A stretch of DNA of 64,000 nucleotides from Echinicola salinicaeni. Lineage in GTDB: Bacteria > Bacteroidota > Bacteroidia > Cytophagales > Cyclobacteriaceae. A program made the position numbers and the translations under genes. The notes under the pieces are model-generated. The model saw only the letters and a list, made by a program, of their open reading frames with translations. It was not told where the DNA came from and did not search any database. The stretch spans positions 248,001 to 312,000 of the forward strand of contig NZ_JACODZ010000002.1 of the NCBI RefSeq assembly GCF_014280965.1. The letters run 5' to 3'. Positions 23,537 to 32,627 of this stretch are shown here, piece after piece (within the stretch, counting starts at the first letter, position 1; every line of letters begins with the position of its first letter).

Positions 23537-25885
23537 TTATCTATCCGAATAATTGAAGGAATAGCCTAAGGAAAAATAGGCGCGTAGTTTATCGTCATTG
23601 GTATTACTGCTTATCCCCACAGTAATAGGTCCTAAAAATGAATTTAAGGAAGCGTCTATGCCATAGCCAAAAAGGAATTCTTCATGGAAGATACTGTCAA
23701 TTTTCATTTCATTTATGGGAATGTGTTGATGCAAACCGATGATGGATAAACCAGTTCTGATATAAAGGTTTTTTACAGGGGTATATTGGGGAGAAACTCC
23801 CAAGGTGAAAAAGTTGGGACTATCCACTTCTGCATAATTATATCCCCATGCACGGGTATCATTGAATTCTACTTTCTGGAATCCTCCAACTTGGAATTCG
23901 TTGAATGATTTTTGTCTTGATTCATCGGATATGGTTATTCCTGTGGCAATATTGCTGATAAGCTGAAATTTTGGGTGCAGGGCAGAATACCTGATATGGC
24001 TAAAGTATAAGCTTAAGTAGCTGGAAGGTGTGATGTCATCGATTACTTGGTCTAATAGTTCTTTAGGGATTTTTATGGGTTCCCCATCTAAATCAAGGGT
24101 TAGGGTGTCGATTCCATTATCCAGTTTGATTTTATAATGGTTGTATAGGTTGAATTTTGTTTCTAGGATTGTTTCTAGTCCTTTGGTAGGGAAGTTTCTG
24201 TTATTAAGTGAGTTTTTATTGTAAATAAAACGGATGCCGTAAGAGGAGAAACTACCGGATTTTACTTCAGAGGGAATGGATATGTCGAATTTGGACCTTG
24301 AGCGGATCTTTTCATAAAATGCACCAAAGGCAATGCTGCTCTTTAAAGAGTGGGTAGAAAGAATATTGGCATGGACATTCGTGTTTCTATTGATATTGAT
24401 GTCGGTACTTTTTCCATTTTCATATTCAGGGATCTGTTGTGACAGGTAATCATAGCGAAGATTGAGGGCGTATCTTTTTTTGTTCCCCAGGTATTTGTAA
24501 TGGTCAATGCGGAACTTTGGGTTTTCTGAAATGTCCGCTATTCCTACTGTTCTTGTTTGTCTTCCGAATAAATCCCTTACAGTAAGGTTGAGCAGGAATC
24601 CTGCAGAAAACAGGTTGTCATAATGGAAAGCACTTGAGATAACCGCTTCGGTCTTTTCTTTGGTTTTGATCAATAGTTTGAAATGATCATTGTTTTCAGG
24701 GACCAAGCGATAGTCTACCTTTTTGAAGCCATTCATGCCAAAGATTCTTTGGATCCCTTCCCTTAGTTCAGGCCTGCTGACAGTGTCATTAGGGGCTATA
24801 TCGAGTTTGGAAATGATCAATTGGTCGGAAAAGAGTCTATTGTCTTCAATTTGGATATCAGTGATGATAATGGGCTTTACTTTTAGGCTAATCCCATGGT
24901 TGATATCTTTTATGTTTAGGCTATCAGCTAACTGTTTTAGTTTTTGGAAATTGGCTTCGCCGCTTATCTTTCCCAATTGCAATATCTCCTTGTAATTTGA
25001 AAAGCTGGAGGTACTATTTCCTTTCAGGTCAGGCTTGATATAGATATCGCAATCATTGATGTTTTGCTGTAGCTTGCTATTGGAAGTGGACATGGCGATT
25101 TGCATCAGTATGCTGGAAAATGAACCGAGTTTTTCTGGTGAGAGAAAGCCTTCATCCCCGACATTGACACCAATGATGATTTCGGCGCCCATTTTTTTTG
25201 CTTCGTCAACAGGGAAATTGTTCACTACGCCACCGTCCACTACTATGGTGCTGTCCAAGTCAAAAGGAGTGAAGGCAGTTGGGATAGCAAGGCTGCTTCT
25301 TATGGCATCGGCCAGGTAGCCGGACTTGAATACGAGATCTTTTCCGTTTCTCAAATCGGTGGCAATACATCTAAAGGGGATGGGGAATTCATCGAATGTT
25401 TTATATTGATTGGCTGGCCAAGTATAATAATGTAGGGTTTCAGAAAGCTTTTGGCCTTCTATTAAGCCTGTTGGGACCGTGATTTTTTTGTCGACTATGG
25501 GTAACTCAAGCAAGTATCTATTATAATACTCTTTCTCCTCAAAAGCGATATTGTTAAAATTTACCCTGTTAGAGATAATCAAGTCCCAGTTTACTGTATT
25601 GATAATGGTTTCGAGCTCATCGGCATTATAGCCAATGGCATAAAGTCCACCTATAACGGCTCCCATACTTGTGCCTACGATATAATCTGGTCGTATTCCA
25701 GCCTTTTCCATGGCTTTCAAAACGCCGACATGGGCGATGCCTTTTGCACCACCACCACTAAGTACTAAGCCTATTTTGGGAGGCGCTTTTTGGATTTGGG
25801 TTTGGGTTTGCGCATTAAGCAAATTCCCCATCATGGCGATAAGGGATAAGCAAATGATTATGAAACATTTTCTTATTCGAGCCAT
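23537..25885 (-). CDS. Patatin-like phospholipase fused to POTRA and outer-membrane beta-barrel
   Basis: About 782 residues from the ATG at 25885, chosen because a clear signal peptide (ARIRKCFIIICLSL...LLNAQ) starts there; an upstream in-frame start at 25945 would give an unlikely leader. The patatin domain has the oxyanion loop GGGAKG (44-49), nucleophile GTSMG (Ser73) and VVDGGVVNNFP (Asp217). A POTRA-like domain follows (about 340-410, ITDIQIEDNRLFSDQLIISKLD) and then a BamA-like barrel to the C-terminus. This order is that of type Vd autotransporter/PlpD-like proteins. The Bacteroidota version is expected in the outer membrane with a lipase domain of unknown substrate. Confidence 0.9.
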   Translation of the reverse strand: MARIRKCFIIICLSLIAMMGNLLNAQTQTQIQKAPPKIGLVLSGGGAKGIAHVGVLKAMEKAGIRPDYIVGTSMGAVIGGLYAIGYNADELETIINTVNWDLIISNRVNFNNIAFEEKEYYNRYLLELPIVDKKITVPTGLIEGQKLSETLHYYTWPANQYKTFDEFPIPFRCIATDLRNGKDLVFKSGYLADAIRSSLAIPTAFTPFDLDSTIVVDGGVVNNFPVDEAKKMGAEIIIGVNVGDEGFLSPEKLGSFSSILMQIAMSTSNSKLQQNINDCDIYIKPDLKGNSTSSFSNYKEILQLGKISGEANFQKLKQLADSLNIKDINHGISLKVKPIIITDIQIEDNRLFSDQLIISKLDIAPNDTVSRPELREGIQRIFGMNGFKKVDYRLVPENNDHFKLLIKTKEKTEAVISSAFHYDNLFSAGFLLNLTVRDLFGRQTRTVGIADISENPKFRIDHYKYLGNKKRYALNLRYDYLSQQIPEYENGKSTDININRNTNVHANILSTHSLKSSIAFGAFYEKIRSRSKFDISIPSEVKSGSFSSYGIRFIYNKNSLNNRNFPTKGLETILETKFNLYNHYKIKLDNGIDTLTLDLDGEPIKIPKELLDQVIDDITPSSYLSLYFSHIRYSALHPKFQLISNIATGITISDESRQKSFNEFQVGGFQKVEFNDTRAWGYNYAEVDSPNFFTLGVSPQYTPVKNLYIRTGLSIIGLHQHIPINEMKIDSIFHEEFLFGYGIDASLNSFLGPITVGISSNTNDDKLRAYFSLGYSFNYSDR

Positions 25886-26172
25886 AAATCCATATTGATT
25901 GGAAATACAAAATAAGAAACTTTGGATTATGAATATATAAAACAATGTATTAATTATGTGTTTAGTACAATTAAATCTTGTTTAATTTTAAGTGTTTAGG
26001 TTTATTGGTTTGAAAAGACAAAATATAATTTCATAAAATATAACTTGTCATGAGTTTTGAAAAATTTTCCAGGGTTCTGTCGGATATGACAAAATGTCCT
26101 GCTATTACAGTGTCTTTTTTTCATGCTCAAAAAAGTACTGACTAATTTTCAGTAATTTTTTTTACTGGTAAA

Positions 26173-26191
26173 AAACACTAATTTAGTGTTT
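26173..26191. promoter_or_regulatory. Perfect 19-base palindrome, possible operator
   Basis: AAACACTAA T TTAGTGTTT: 9-base arms around one central base, located between the divergent patatin and proline genes. Size and symmetry fit a dimeric repressor site; no regulator is identified. Confidence 0.45.
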
Positions 26192-26343
26192 ATACAGATG
26201 ATAAACTGTTAAAATAGTCTATATTAGCGATAATAACTGTGCCAAACAGCCTGTTTTGGGAAGAAAAAAAAATATAAAATAAAGTTTTTATCAATAAGGG
26301 CATCCCCGCACGATGATTGTGGCATAGGTGCTTGTAAAGATTG

Positions 26344-26360
26344 ACAGGGATAGTCCCTGT
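26344..26360 (+). promoter_or_regulatory. Inverted repeat in the proC leader
   Basis: ACAGGGA tag TCCCTGT ends 31 bases before the proC ATG at 26392, flanked by TTG and CAA that extend the symmetry. It could be an operator or a small RNA stem controlling the proline operon. Confidence 0.4.
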
Positions 26361-26391
26361 ACAAAATTTAAATAACCTTTCTAATAAAATC

Positions 26392-27207
26392 ATGAAAGTT
26401 CTTGTAATCGGTGGAGGCAATATGGGATTGACTTATGCCGAGGCTATTGCCAAATCAAAATTTTTAAAAAATAAGGATCTTATGATCCTTGACAGTGCCA
26501 AAGAAAAAACGGAAGAGCTAAAAAAGCGCAGCCACTTTGCGGTTTTTGAAAAGCTTGAAGATTGCGTTCCTCTGGCGGATGTGATTTTTATTGCTGTAAA
26601 ACCTTATCATGCCAGTTCCTTAATGGAAGATATGAGATCTTTTACTGCAGAAGGTCAGATTTTCATTTCATTAATGGCAGGTGTGTCTATTGAGGCTATT
26701 CAAGAGGGCCTTGGTAGAAAGAAAGTGGTGCGTGCCATGCCTAATTTACCTGCTCAAGTAGGAAAAGGCTTGACATCCTTTACTGCTTCAGATGAAGTTT
26801 CCCGTTTGGAACTGTCTACAATTGAAAATCTTTTGGATACGACTGGTAGGTCCGTACACTTGGATTCTGAGGCGGATGTAGATGCATCTACTGGTATTTC
26901 AGGTAGTGGTCCTGCTTATATTTTCTATTTTATGCAGTCCATGTTGGAAGCTGCATGGAAAATGGGTTTCTCAAAATACGATTCTAGGGTATTGGTAGAG
27001 CAAACATTTGCCGGTGCTGTTGAGTTATTTTCTTCATCAGACCTAGATCCTGAGTCTTGGATGGACAGGGTTGCATCCAAAGGCGGAACTACCCGTGCTG
27101 CATTGGATTCAATGGAAGATAATAATGTTAAAGAATTAATTAAGGAAGCTGCCTATGCTGCATTTAACCGTGCGGTGGAATTAGGTAAGGAATATAAAAA
27201 TGCCTAA
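26392..27207 (+). CDS. proC: Pyrroline-5-carboxylate reductase
   Basis: 271 residues from the ATG at 26392, which directly begins the nucleotide-binding MKVLVIGGGNMG; the frame extends upstream but without family sequence. IAVKP, VRAMPNLPAQVGKG and the C-terminal signature ISGSGPAYIFYFMQSMLEAAWKMG and SKGGTTRAALDSM identify ProC. It reduces 1-pyrroline-5-carboxylate to L-proline with NAD(P)H, the last step of proline synthesis. It overlaps proB by 8 bases (if proB starts at 27200) and leads a proC-proB-proA operon, an order that differs from the common proBA. Confidence 0.96.
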   Translation: MKVLVIGGGNMGLTYAEAIAKSKFLKNKDLMILDSAKEKTEELKKRSHFAVFEKLEDCVPLADVIFIAVKPYHASSLMEDMRSFTAEGQIFISLMAGVSIEAIQEGLGRKKVVRAMPNLPAQVGKGLTSFTASDEVSRLELSTIENLLDTTGRSVHLDSEADVDASTGISGSGPAYIFYFMQSMLEAAWKMGFSKYDSRVLVEQTFAGAVELFSSSDLDPESWMDRVASKGGTTRAALDSMEDNNVKELIKEAAYAAFNRAVELGKEYKNA

Positions 27208-27988
27208 GATGGAAGAACCAAAAAGAATAGTAATTAAAGTAGGTACCAATGTGATGACCAATAAAGACAACCGTATTGTCAATACGGTGTTGAAAAAGTT
27301 GGTGGATCAAATTGCTGCTTTGTATGAGAGAGGAATCATGTCCGTGCTCGTTTCTTCAGGTTCTGTGATCGCAGGAAAGGAAGTCTTGGGAAACAAGGTG
27401 GACATCACCGATAAAATCATCCGAAGACAGGTGTTTTCAGCCGTGGGACAACCACGAATGATGCGCCATTATTATAATATTTTCCAAGACTATGGGATGA
27501 GATGTGCCCAAGTTTTGGCTACGAAGAGGGATTTTGATCCTGGTAAGCATAGAGAAAATATGATCAATTGCTACGAAGGATTACTCTCTGAAGGTATTAT
27601 ACCTATTGCCAATGAGGATGATGCAGTATCCCTATCCATGTCCACGTTTACGGACAATGATGAATTGGCCAGTCTTGTAGCGGAACTTATCGAAGCAGAT
27701 ATGTTGATATTGCTAACAGACACTGATGGGCTTTATAATGGTCATCCAGATGATGATGATACCCATAGAATTGCTCATGTTGGTACGGATGAAAAAGTAG
27801 AACATTTTATCCAGGAGTCCACCAAAGGAGAGGCAGAAGGTAGAGGAGGAATGAAGTCTAAACTGAATGTGGCGAAAGAAGCTGCCCGAAAAAACATACC
27901 TACTTATATTGCCAATGGCAATAAAGATAATATGATATTAGATATCGTAGATGGTAAAGAAGTGGGTACCAAGGTTTCCGATGATTAA
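27200..27988 (+). CDS. proB: Glutamate 5-kinase (kinase domain only)
   Basis: 262 residues with amino-acid-kinase motifs: RIVIKVGTNVMT near the N-terminus, VSSGSVIAGK, PIANEDDAVS, FTDNDELASLVAELIEADMLILLTDTDGLY and RGGMKSKLNVAKEAA. It phosphorylates L-glutamate to gamma-glutamyl phosphate. At this length it lacks the C-terminal PUA domain of E. coli ProB, as in many shorter bacterial versions. The start at 27200 overlaps proC; a second ATG three codons later (27209) is also possible. Confidence 0.95.
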   Translation: MPKMEEPKRIVIKVGTNVMTNKDNRIVNTVLKKLVDQIAALYERGIMSVLVSSGSVIAGKEVLGNKVDITDKIIRRQVFSAVGQPRMMRHYYNIFQDYGMRCAQVLATKRDFDPGKHRENMINCYEGLLSEGIIPIANEDDAVSLSMSTFTDNDELASLVAELIEADMLILLTDTDGLYNGHPDDDDTHRIAHVGTDEKVEHFIQESTKGEAEGRGGMKSKLNVAKEAARKNIPTYIANGNKDNMILDIVDGKEVGTKVSDD

Positions 27989-28071
27989 CATACTGAGCTC
28001 ATTTCCAAAGAATAGTGCTTTGGAGGTGAAATGCTAAAATTAGAATCCTTGAACTAAGAAAAGATAATAAA

Positions 28072-29271
28072 ATGAAGATACTAAGCACAGAAAAAAAGAA
28101 TAGTGTGTTGGCGTCCATGATCGAGATCATCGACAAAAACCGCGAAAAAATAATTGCTGCCAATAAGGCGGATCTGGATGCTTTTCAAAGAGATGATCAG
28201 GCCCTTTTTGATCGGCTAGTAGTGAATGATGCCAAAGTGGATGGTATGATTCAGGCGGTCAAAGAAGTGATGGAGCAGGAAGATCCTGTGGGAAAGGTGA
28301 TTTCCAAAAGGAAATTGGACAATGGCTTGGAAATAGTCAATCAAACCGCTCCATTCGGGACCATCATGATCATTTATGAATCCCGTCCAGATGTGACCAT
28401 TGAAGCAGCTGTGCTGGCCTTTAAGGCCAACAGTAAAATTTTGCTCAAAGGTGGAAAAGAAGCCGTTCATTCCAATAAGGCACTGGTGGAATGCTGGCAT
28501 GAAGCCTTAGAGGAAAATGGATTGGAAAAAAGTTGGATTGAACTGTTTACCTTGAACAGGGAACAAACCCAGGAATTCCTAAGGAATCCATCTGAAAAGC
28601 TGGATTTGATTGTTCCTCGAGGAGGTGAACGATTGATCGCTTTTGTAAAAGAGCATGCCCAATGTGCCGTTTTGGTGAGTGGTAGGGGGAATAACTTCGC
28701 CTATGTCGCTGAAGATGCAGACTGGGAGCAGGCCAAAAAAGTGATCATCAATGCCAAAACCAATAAAATCTCGGGTTGTAATGCCTTGGATAAGATTTTG
28801 GTGGACGAGAAGCTGCCAGATTTTGAGTCCAAGCTTAAGGACCTAGGAAAGTCATTGGCAGACTATAAAGTAGAACTTCTTGCAGAGGAAGCTTTATTGC
28901 CAAATATTGAAGGTGCCAAGGAGATTCCTTCAGAAGATGCTTGGTATGAAGAGTTTTTGGCGCTAAAGGCTTTGATAGGAAAAGCCAATGGTGTGGATGA
29001 GGTGATTGAAAAAATCAACCAATACAGTGGAGGGCACTCTGCAACCATCCTCACTACTGACAAAGAGAAGGCAGCCAAGTTTATGGAGCAAGTAGATAGC
29101 GCAGCTGTTTACCATAACGCTTCCACAAGATTTACCGATGGCGGTCAAATGGGAGTAGGTGCTGAATTGGCCATTAGTACCGATAAATTGCATCACAGAG
29201 GTCCTCTAGGTCTTGAGCAATTGGTAACCAATAAATACTATGTATTTGGTAATGGTCAAGTGAGGGACTGA
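28072..29271 (+). CDS. proA: Gamma-glutamyl phosphate reductase
   Basis: 399 residues of the aldehyde-dehydrogenase superfamily. IYESRPDVTIEAAVLAFKAN (about 101-120), LIVPRGGERLI (179-189) and the catalytic cysteine in NKISGCNALDKIL (Cys236) are diagnostic of ProA, as is the C-terminal YHNASTRFTDGGQMGVGAELAIST. It makes glutamate-5-semialdehyde, which cyclises to the ProC substrate. It closes the proline operon; an 83-base spacer separates it from proB and a strong terminator follows. Confidence 0.96.
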   Translation: MKILSTEKKNSVLASMIEIIDKNREKIIAANKADLDAFQRDDQALFDRLVVNDAKVDGMIQAVKEVMEQEDPVGKVISKRKLDNGLEIVNQTAPFGTIMIIYESRPDVTIEAAVLAFKANSKILLKGGKEAVHSNKALVECWHEALEENGLEKSWIELFTLNREQTQEFLRNPSEKLDLIVPRGGERLIAFVKEHAQCAVLVSGRGNNFAYVAEDADWEQAKKVIINAKTNKISGCNALDKILVDEKLPDFESKLKDLGKSLADYKVELLAEEALLPNIEGAKEIPSEDAWYEEFLALKALIGKANGVDEVIEKINQYSGGHSATILTTDKEKAAKFMEQVDSAAVYHNASTRFTDGGQMGVGAELAISTDKLHHRGPLGLEQLVTNKYYVFGNGQVRD

Positions 29272-29301
29272 TATTCTTTGAGCATTATATTCTGATTAAG
29301 A

Positions 29302-29335
29302 AGTCCTCCGCGTTTTTGCGGAGGACTTTTTTTAT
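29302..29335 (+). terminator. Rho-independent terminator of the proline operon
   Basis: AGTCCTCCGC / GCGGAGGACT stem with a short T-rich loop followed by a run of T, 30 bases past the proA stop. Confidence 0.93.
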
Positions 29336-29392
29336 GCACTGAATTTTAGGGGTTATGGGTCTTGGTAAATAAGCAATTATATAAGTTGGATG

Positions 29393-29872
29393 TCAAAATC
29401 TATTCAGCCAATCCAATAGTTGTTCGCTGTAAAGGTATTCAAATCGCCTGTCCAATAATTCAAATTCAGGGTTCAATATCAGCATGGTGGGGGGAGCAAA
29501 TTGCCCCTTTCTGCTCCCTAGTAATAAAGCAAGGTCATGAATGCCTGCTTTCCTCTTTGAGCTTTGACGGTTAATGAATACCTGTCCATCAAAGCGTATG
29601 CTATCTTGTGATTCTGCATCCATCCTTACAGCATAATATTCCTTGTTTATCCTTTTGATGACCTCCGTTTTTGTAAAAACCTTTCGGTCCATTTTTTTAC
29701 AGTAGGAACACCAGTCTGTATAAAAGTCAATAAATACTTTTTTTGGTTTTACCTCCAAAGTGTCCTCTAACTGCTCAAAACTGATCCATTGAATGGATGC
29801 TTCTTGGGCAGGGCTTTGGGACCACTGGAAAGTGAATATTAAGGACAATATGAGGGCTTTGATATAATGCAT
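29393..29872 (-). CDS. Secreted thioredoxin-fold protein (CSYC)
   Basis: 159 residues with a signal peptide (to about residue 22) and a thioredoxin-like domain: KKVFIDFYTDWCSYCKKMDRKVF with the redox pair Cys55-Cys58, and a cis-Pro region APPTMLILNPEFELL. It resembles the thiol:disulfide or thioredoxin-family proteins with a DUF255-like WCxxCK core. Predicted periplasmic. It is 3 bases downstream of a TonB-dependent receptor whose plug contains an NCQNCGF Cys pair, so it may keep that pair, or the receptor cargo, reduced; this is inference. Confidence 0.85.
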   Translation of the reverse strand: MHYIKALILSLIFTFQWSQSPAQEASIQWISFEQLEDTLEVKPKKVFIDFYTDWCSYCKKMDRKVFTKTEVIKRINKEYYAVRMDAESQDSIRFDGQVFINRQSSKRKAGIHDLALLLGSRKGQFAPPTMLILNPEFELLDRRFEYLYSEQLLDWLNRF

Positions 29873-29875
29873 TGA

Positions 29876-32245
29876 TCAATGGAAATTTCCGACTTTTATT
29901 GAGAAGAAATAGGTTCTTGGTCTTGAGGGGCCATAGATATAATTGGAGTCCCTCAATGCGCCGCTGTCAAAATCCTTTTGATAACTGTTGAAAAGGTTTT
30001 GTACCCCTGTGCTCAATTCAAGGTGGAAATCCTTCATCAGATCAAAGTGGTAAGCAAATTTTATATTGGTATCCATAAAGGGGTTGCTGTCCACCAAGTC
30101 CATGTATCCAGAATCGCTGATGACATGAGGGACAATCATGGAACCAGTATAAGTTCCAGTCAGGTCAAGGGCCAAGTGCTCCGTGATGGACCAGTTGGAG
30201 GCAAGGTAGCCATAGATATTCGGTGAGCGAACAAAGTTTTTGATGACTACGGCTGGTTCATTTTCATTGCCTTCCTCAGGCTCAAATAGGACTTGGCCAT
30301 CTCTGTAGATGGAATGTTGTAAGGTTCCACCAGCTTGGAAAAGTAGGTCAGCTGATGGGGAAATGCTTAATTCTAAATTACTTCCCTGAACATAAGCTCC
30401 GGTGCCGTTTCTTACTTCATGGAGGATAGAACCATTGGGAAGGCTAGAGCCCGTGCTTACCGTGGTGAAGGGTCTTTTAAGGTTGGTGTGAAACCCTTCG
30501 GCGAGGAAGCTGAGCTGTGTGTCTCCCAGGTTATTGCTATAGTTGAAGGATAGGGTATAGGCATCAGAAAGTTCGGTCTCCAAATCATCAGAAAGAATAA
30601 CAAAACTTGGTTCACCGCCGACTAAAGAGATATGAAGGTCTTCATTGAAAGCTTGTGGAGCACGGAAACCTCGGGCATAACCTGTTCTAAACTGGAGGTT
30701 CTCATGGATATCGTAAAGGATATTGAATCGCGGGCTGAATACGCTTGTGTTGATTTTAGAACTTCTATTAATATCACCAATTCCGTATAGTCCATCTACC
30801 ATGGTATGATCAAACCTACCTCCTCCGAGTACAGTCAGTTTAGTGCTGGGGCGCCATTCGTATTGGCCATAAAATCCAAGTGATTGTACACTTTGGTCTA
30901 CCAATCTTTGGTAACCGGCAATTACATCCTCTACAGTGCTTAGTTGGTATTCTGTTCCTAGGATCAAGGCATCATTGTCGCTGAAACTTCTTGAAAACTG
31001 TGCTCCTGAAACCAAAGACAGGTCTTCTGTTTTGCCATAGGCGTTGGCAGCCATAACACTGTCTGCTGCTGTTCTTCCTCCTCCGAGTCCGCCGTAATAA
31101 CTGTCTCTTTGGGTGGTTTGGCCAGAAATATAGGTGGAGAACTTGTTCTTCCTGTCCTTGCTAAACAATTCATAGGTTAGTCCTCCGATAATGGTATTAT
31201 GGTCTAGCTGTTCCGTGATATCCGTAAAGTGTGGTGCCAGGTCCAATTGATCTCCTCCTCTTCGATACTCTTTGATAGCACTAAAGTCCAGGGTGATTTT
31301 ACTTAGCTCTGTGGGCTTAATAAATGACTTTAAGCCGAAAGTGTTGTTCTCCAAAGAGGTTATTTCAGTGAAACCATCTCCGTTAGCATCGTAGCTGTCC
31401 CTGTTTCGGAACATCCCATAAAAAGTAACCCCCGTTTTGAGGTCTTCACTGGTAAAAGAACCATTGAAGTTGAGCATATTGTCCGGGCTTTCTCCTCCCA
31501 CCAAGGCGCTATTGGTGCTGATTTGCCAAGTGTCTTCTACAGGTTCTTTAGTGATGATATTGATGGTTCCAGCAATGGCATTAGATCCGTAAAGGGCAGA
31601 GCCACCTCCTCTTACTACCTCTACACGTTCTATAATATTAGTGGGGATTTGATCTAGGCCATAAACACTGTTCAAGGCACTGAATACAGGTCGGCTATTG
31701 ATAAGGATTTGGGAGTATGCTCCTTGAAGGCCATTTAAACGGACTTGGGTGAAACCACAGTTTTGACAGTTGGTTTCTACTCTTACTCCTGGTTGGTAAT
31801 TAAGCCCATCAGATAGGGCCAATGATTGGGTAGCATTGAAGATCTTTGAACTCAATACATTAACTACCACTGGAGCTTCTTTTCTGTCCAGTTCGTACCG
31901 AGTGGCACTGATCACCACCTCGTTGAGGTTAAGCTTGTCTTCTTTCAATTCAATTTTTAGGTGGGTTGTTTTTCCAGCCTGAATAATTACTTTTTTCTGT
32001 GCAGATTGATAACCAACCAACTTTACTTTGATTTCAGCTTCCCCTATAGGGATTTTATTGATTTCAAATTCTCCATTGGCACTGGTCATGGCTCCTAGAT
32101 GTGTTCCCATTACCTGAACGGCAGCATAAACGGGGTCATCAGTATCTACACTGATAATGCCAGAAAGCTTACCACCTTCCTGTGCTAAAGCAGGAAGAGA
32201 AAATAAGAAAAGAAGAATTGTGAGGCTAACTGAGTTCAGTGTCAT
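29876..32245 (-). CDS. TonB-dependent outer-membrane receptor with CxxC in the plug
   Basis: 789 residues with a signal peptide (to residue 21), a carboxypeptidase-D-like beta domain (about 25-102), a TonB-box-like region (LNEVVISATR), a plug with GGGSALYGSNAIAGTINIIT, and a long barrel. Residues 158-164 read ETNCQNCGF, an unusual Cys160/Cys163 pair followed by TQVRLNGLQGAYSQILIN; this subgroup of CirA-like receptors is common in Bacteroidota. Siderophore, cobalamin or metal-complex import is the family role; the cargo is unknown. The thioredoxin-like gene follows at once and the diheme/MbnP operon is nearby. Confidence 0.9.
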   Translation of the reverse strand: MTLNSVSLTILLFLFSLPALAQEGGKLSGIISVDTDDPVYAAVQVMGTHLGAMTSANGEFEINKIPIGEAEIKVKLVGYQSAQKKVIIQAGKTTHLKIELKEDKLNLNEVVISATRYELDRKEAPVVVNVLSSKIFNATQSLALSDGLNYQPGVRVETNCQNCGFTQVRLNGLQGAYSQILINSRPVFSALNSVYGLDQIPTNIIERVEVVRGGGSALYGSNAIAGTINIITKEPVEDTWQISTNSALVGGESPDNMLNFNGSFTSEDLKTGVTFYGMFRNRDSYDANGDGFTEITSLENNTFGLKSFIKPTELSKITLDFSAIKEYRRGGDQLDLAPHFTDITEQLDHNTIIGGLTYELFSKDRKNKFSTYISGQTTQRDSYYGGLGGGRTAADSVMAANAYGKTEDLSLVSGAQFSRSFSDNDALILGTEYQLSTVEDVIAGYQRLVDQSVQSLGFYGQYEWRPSTKLTVLGGGRFDHTMVDGLYGIGDINRSSKINTSVFSPRFNILYDIHENLQFRTGYARGFRAPQAFNEDLHISLVGGEPSFVILSDDLETELSDAYTLSFNYSNNLGDTQLSFLAEGFHTNLKRPFTTVSTGSSLPNGSILHEVRNGTGAYVQGSNLELSISPSADLLFQAGGTLQHSIYRDGQVLFEPEEGNENEPAVVIKNFVRSPNIYGYLASNWSITEHLALDLTGTYTGSMIVPHVISDSGYMDLVDSNPFMDTNIKFAYHFDLMKDFHLELSTGVQNLFNSYQKDFDSGALRDSNYIYGPSRPRTYFFSIKVGNFH

Positions 32246-32627
32246 GCTATTTTGTTTTACTAAATTATTTATTCTGATACACGAAATTAAATATTAAATG
32301 AGTAGAAAAAAAATATTAGGTAAGTCTAAAATAAAATTGTGGTTTATTTTTAAACTAGGGTAAGTAGTTCAGGGTCTTAAGTAAAAGGATTGAGAATTGG
32401 CCTGAGAAAGAGCGTCTGATGTTCAAATGGGCCTTAGAAGAATAAATGGTCCATATATTCTACAATTAAGCTGATTTTTATTGGAGGCATTTTGTAGGTT
32501 GAAAATACCATTCATCGAGGAATAGGGGAGATTAAATTATTTTTATTGGTACGGGATTATTGAAGGATTAATTTTGATTTTAGATAGGCCAAAAAATGGT
32601 CCGTCAGTTAATTTTATACATTTTGTA
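32246..32627. other. Divergent intergenic region
   Basis: 382 bases between the TonB receptor and porin starts. AT-rich; no ORF, terminator or recognisable operator was seen. Confidence 0.5.

Larger units (their letters stand above)
25886..26391. other. Divergent intergenic region (patatin gene / pro operon)
   Basis: 506 AT-rich bases with no ORF supported. It contains a perfect 19-base dyad (26173-26191) and the proC leader inverted repeat (26344-26360), listed separately. Confidence 0.55.

Noticed and set aside
25886-25945. Twenty-codon upstream extension of the patatin gene
   Set aside because: The signal peptide starts at the ATG at 25885; the extension would place a second hydrophobic stretch in front of it.
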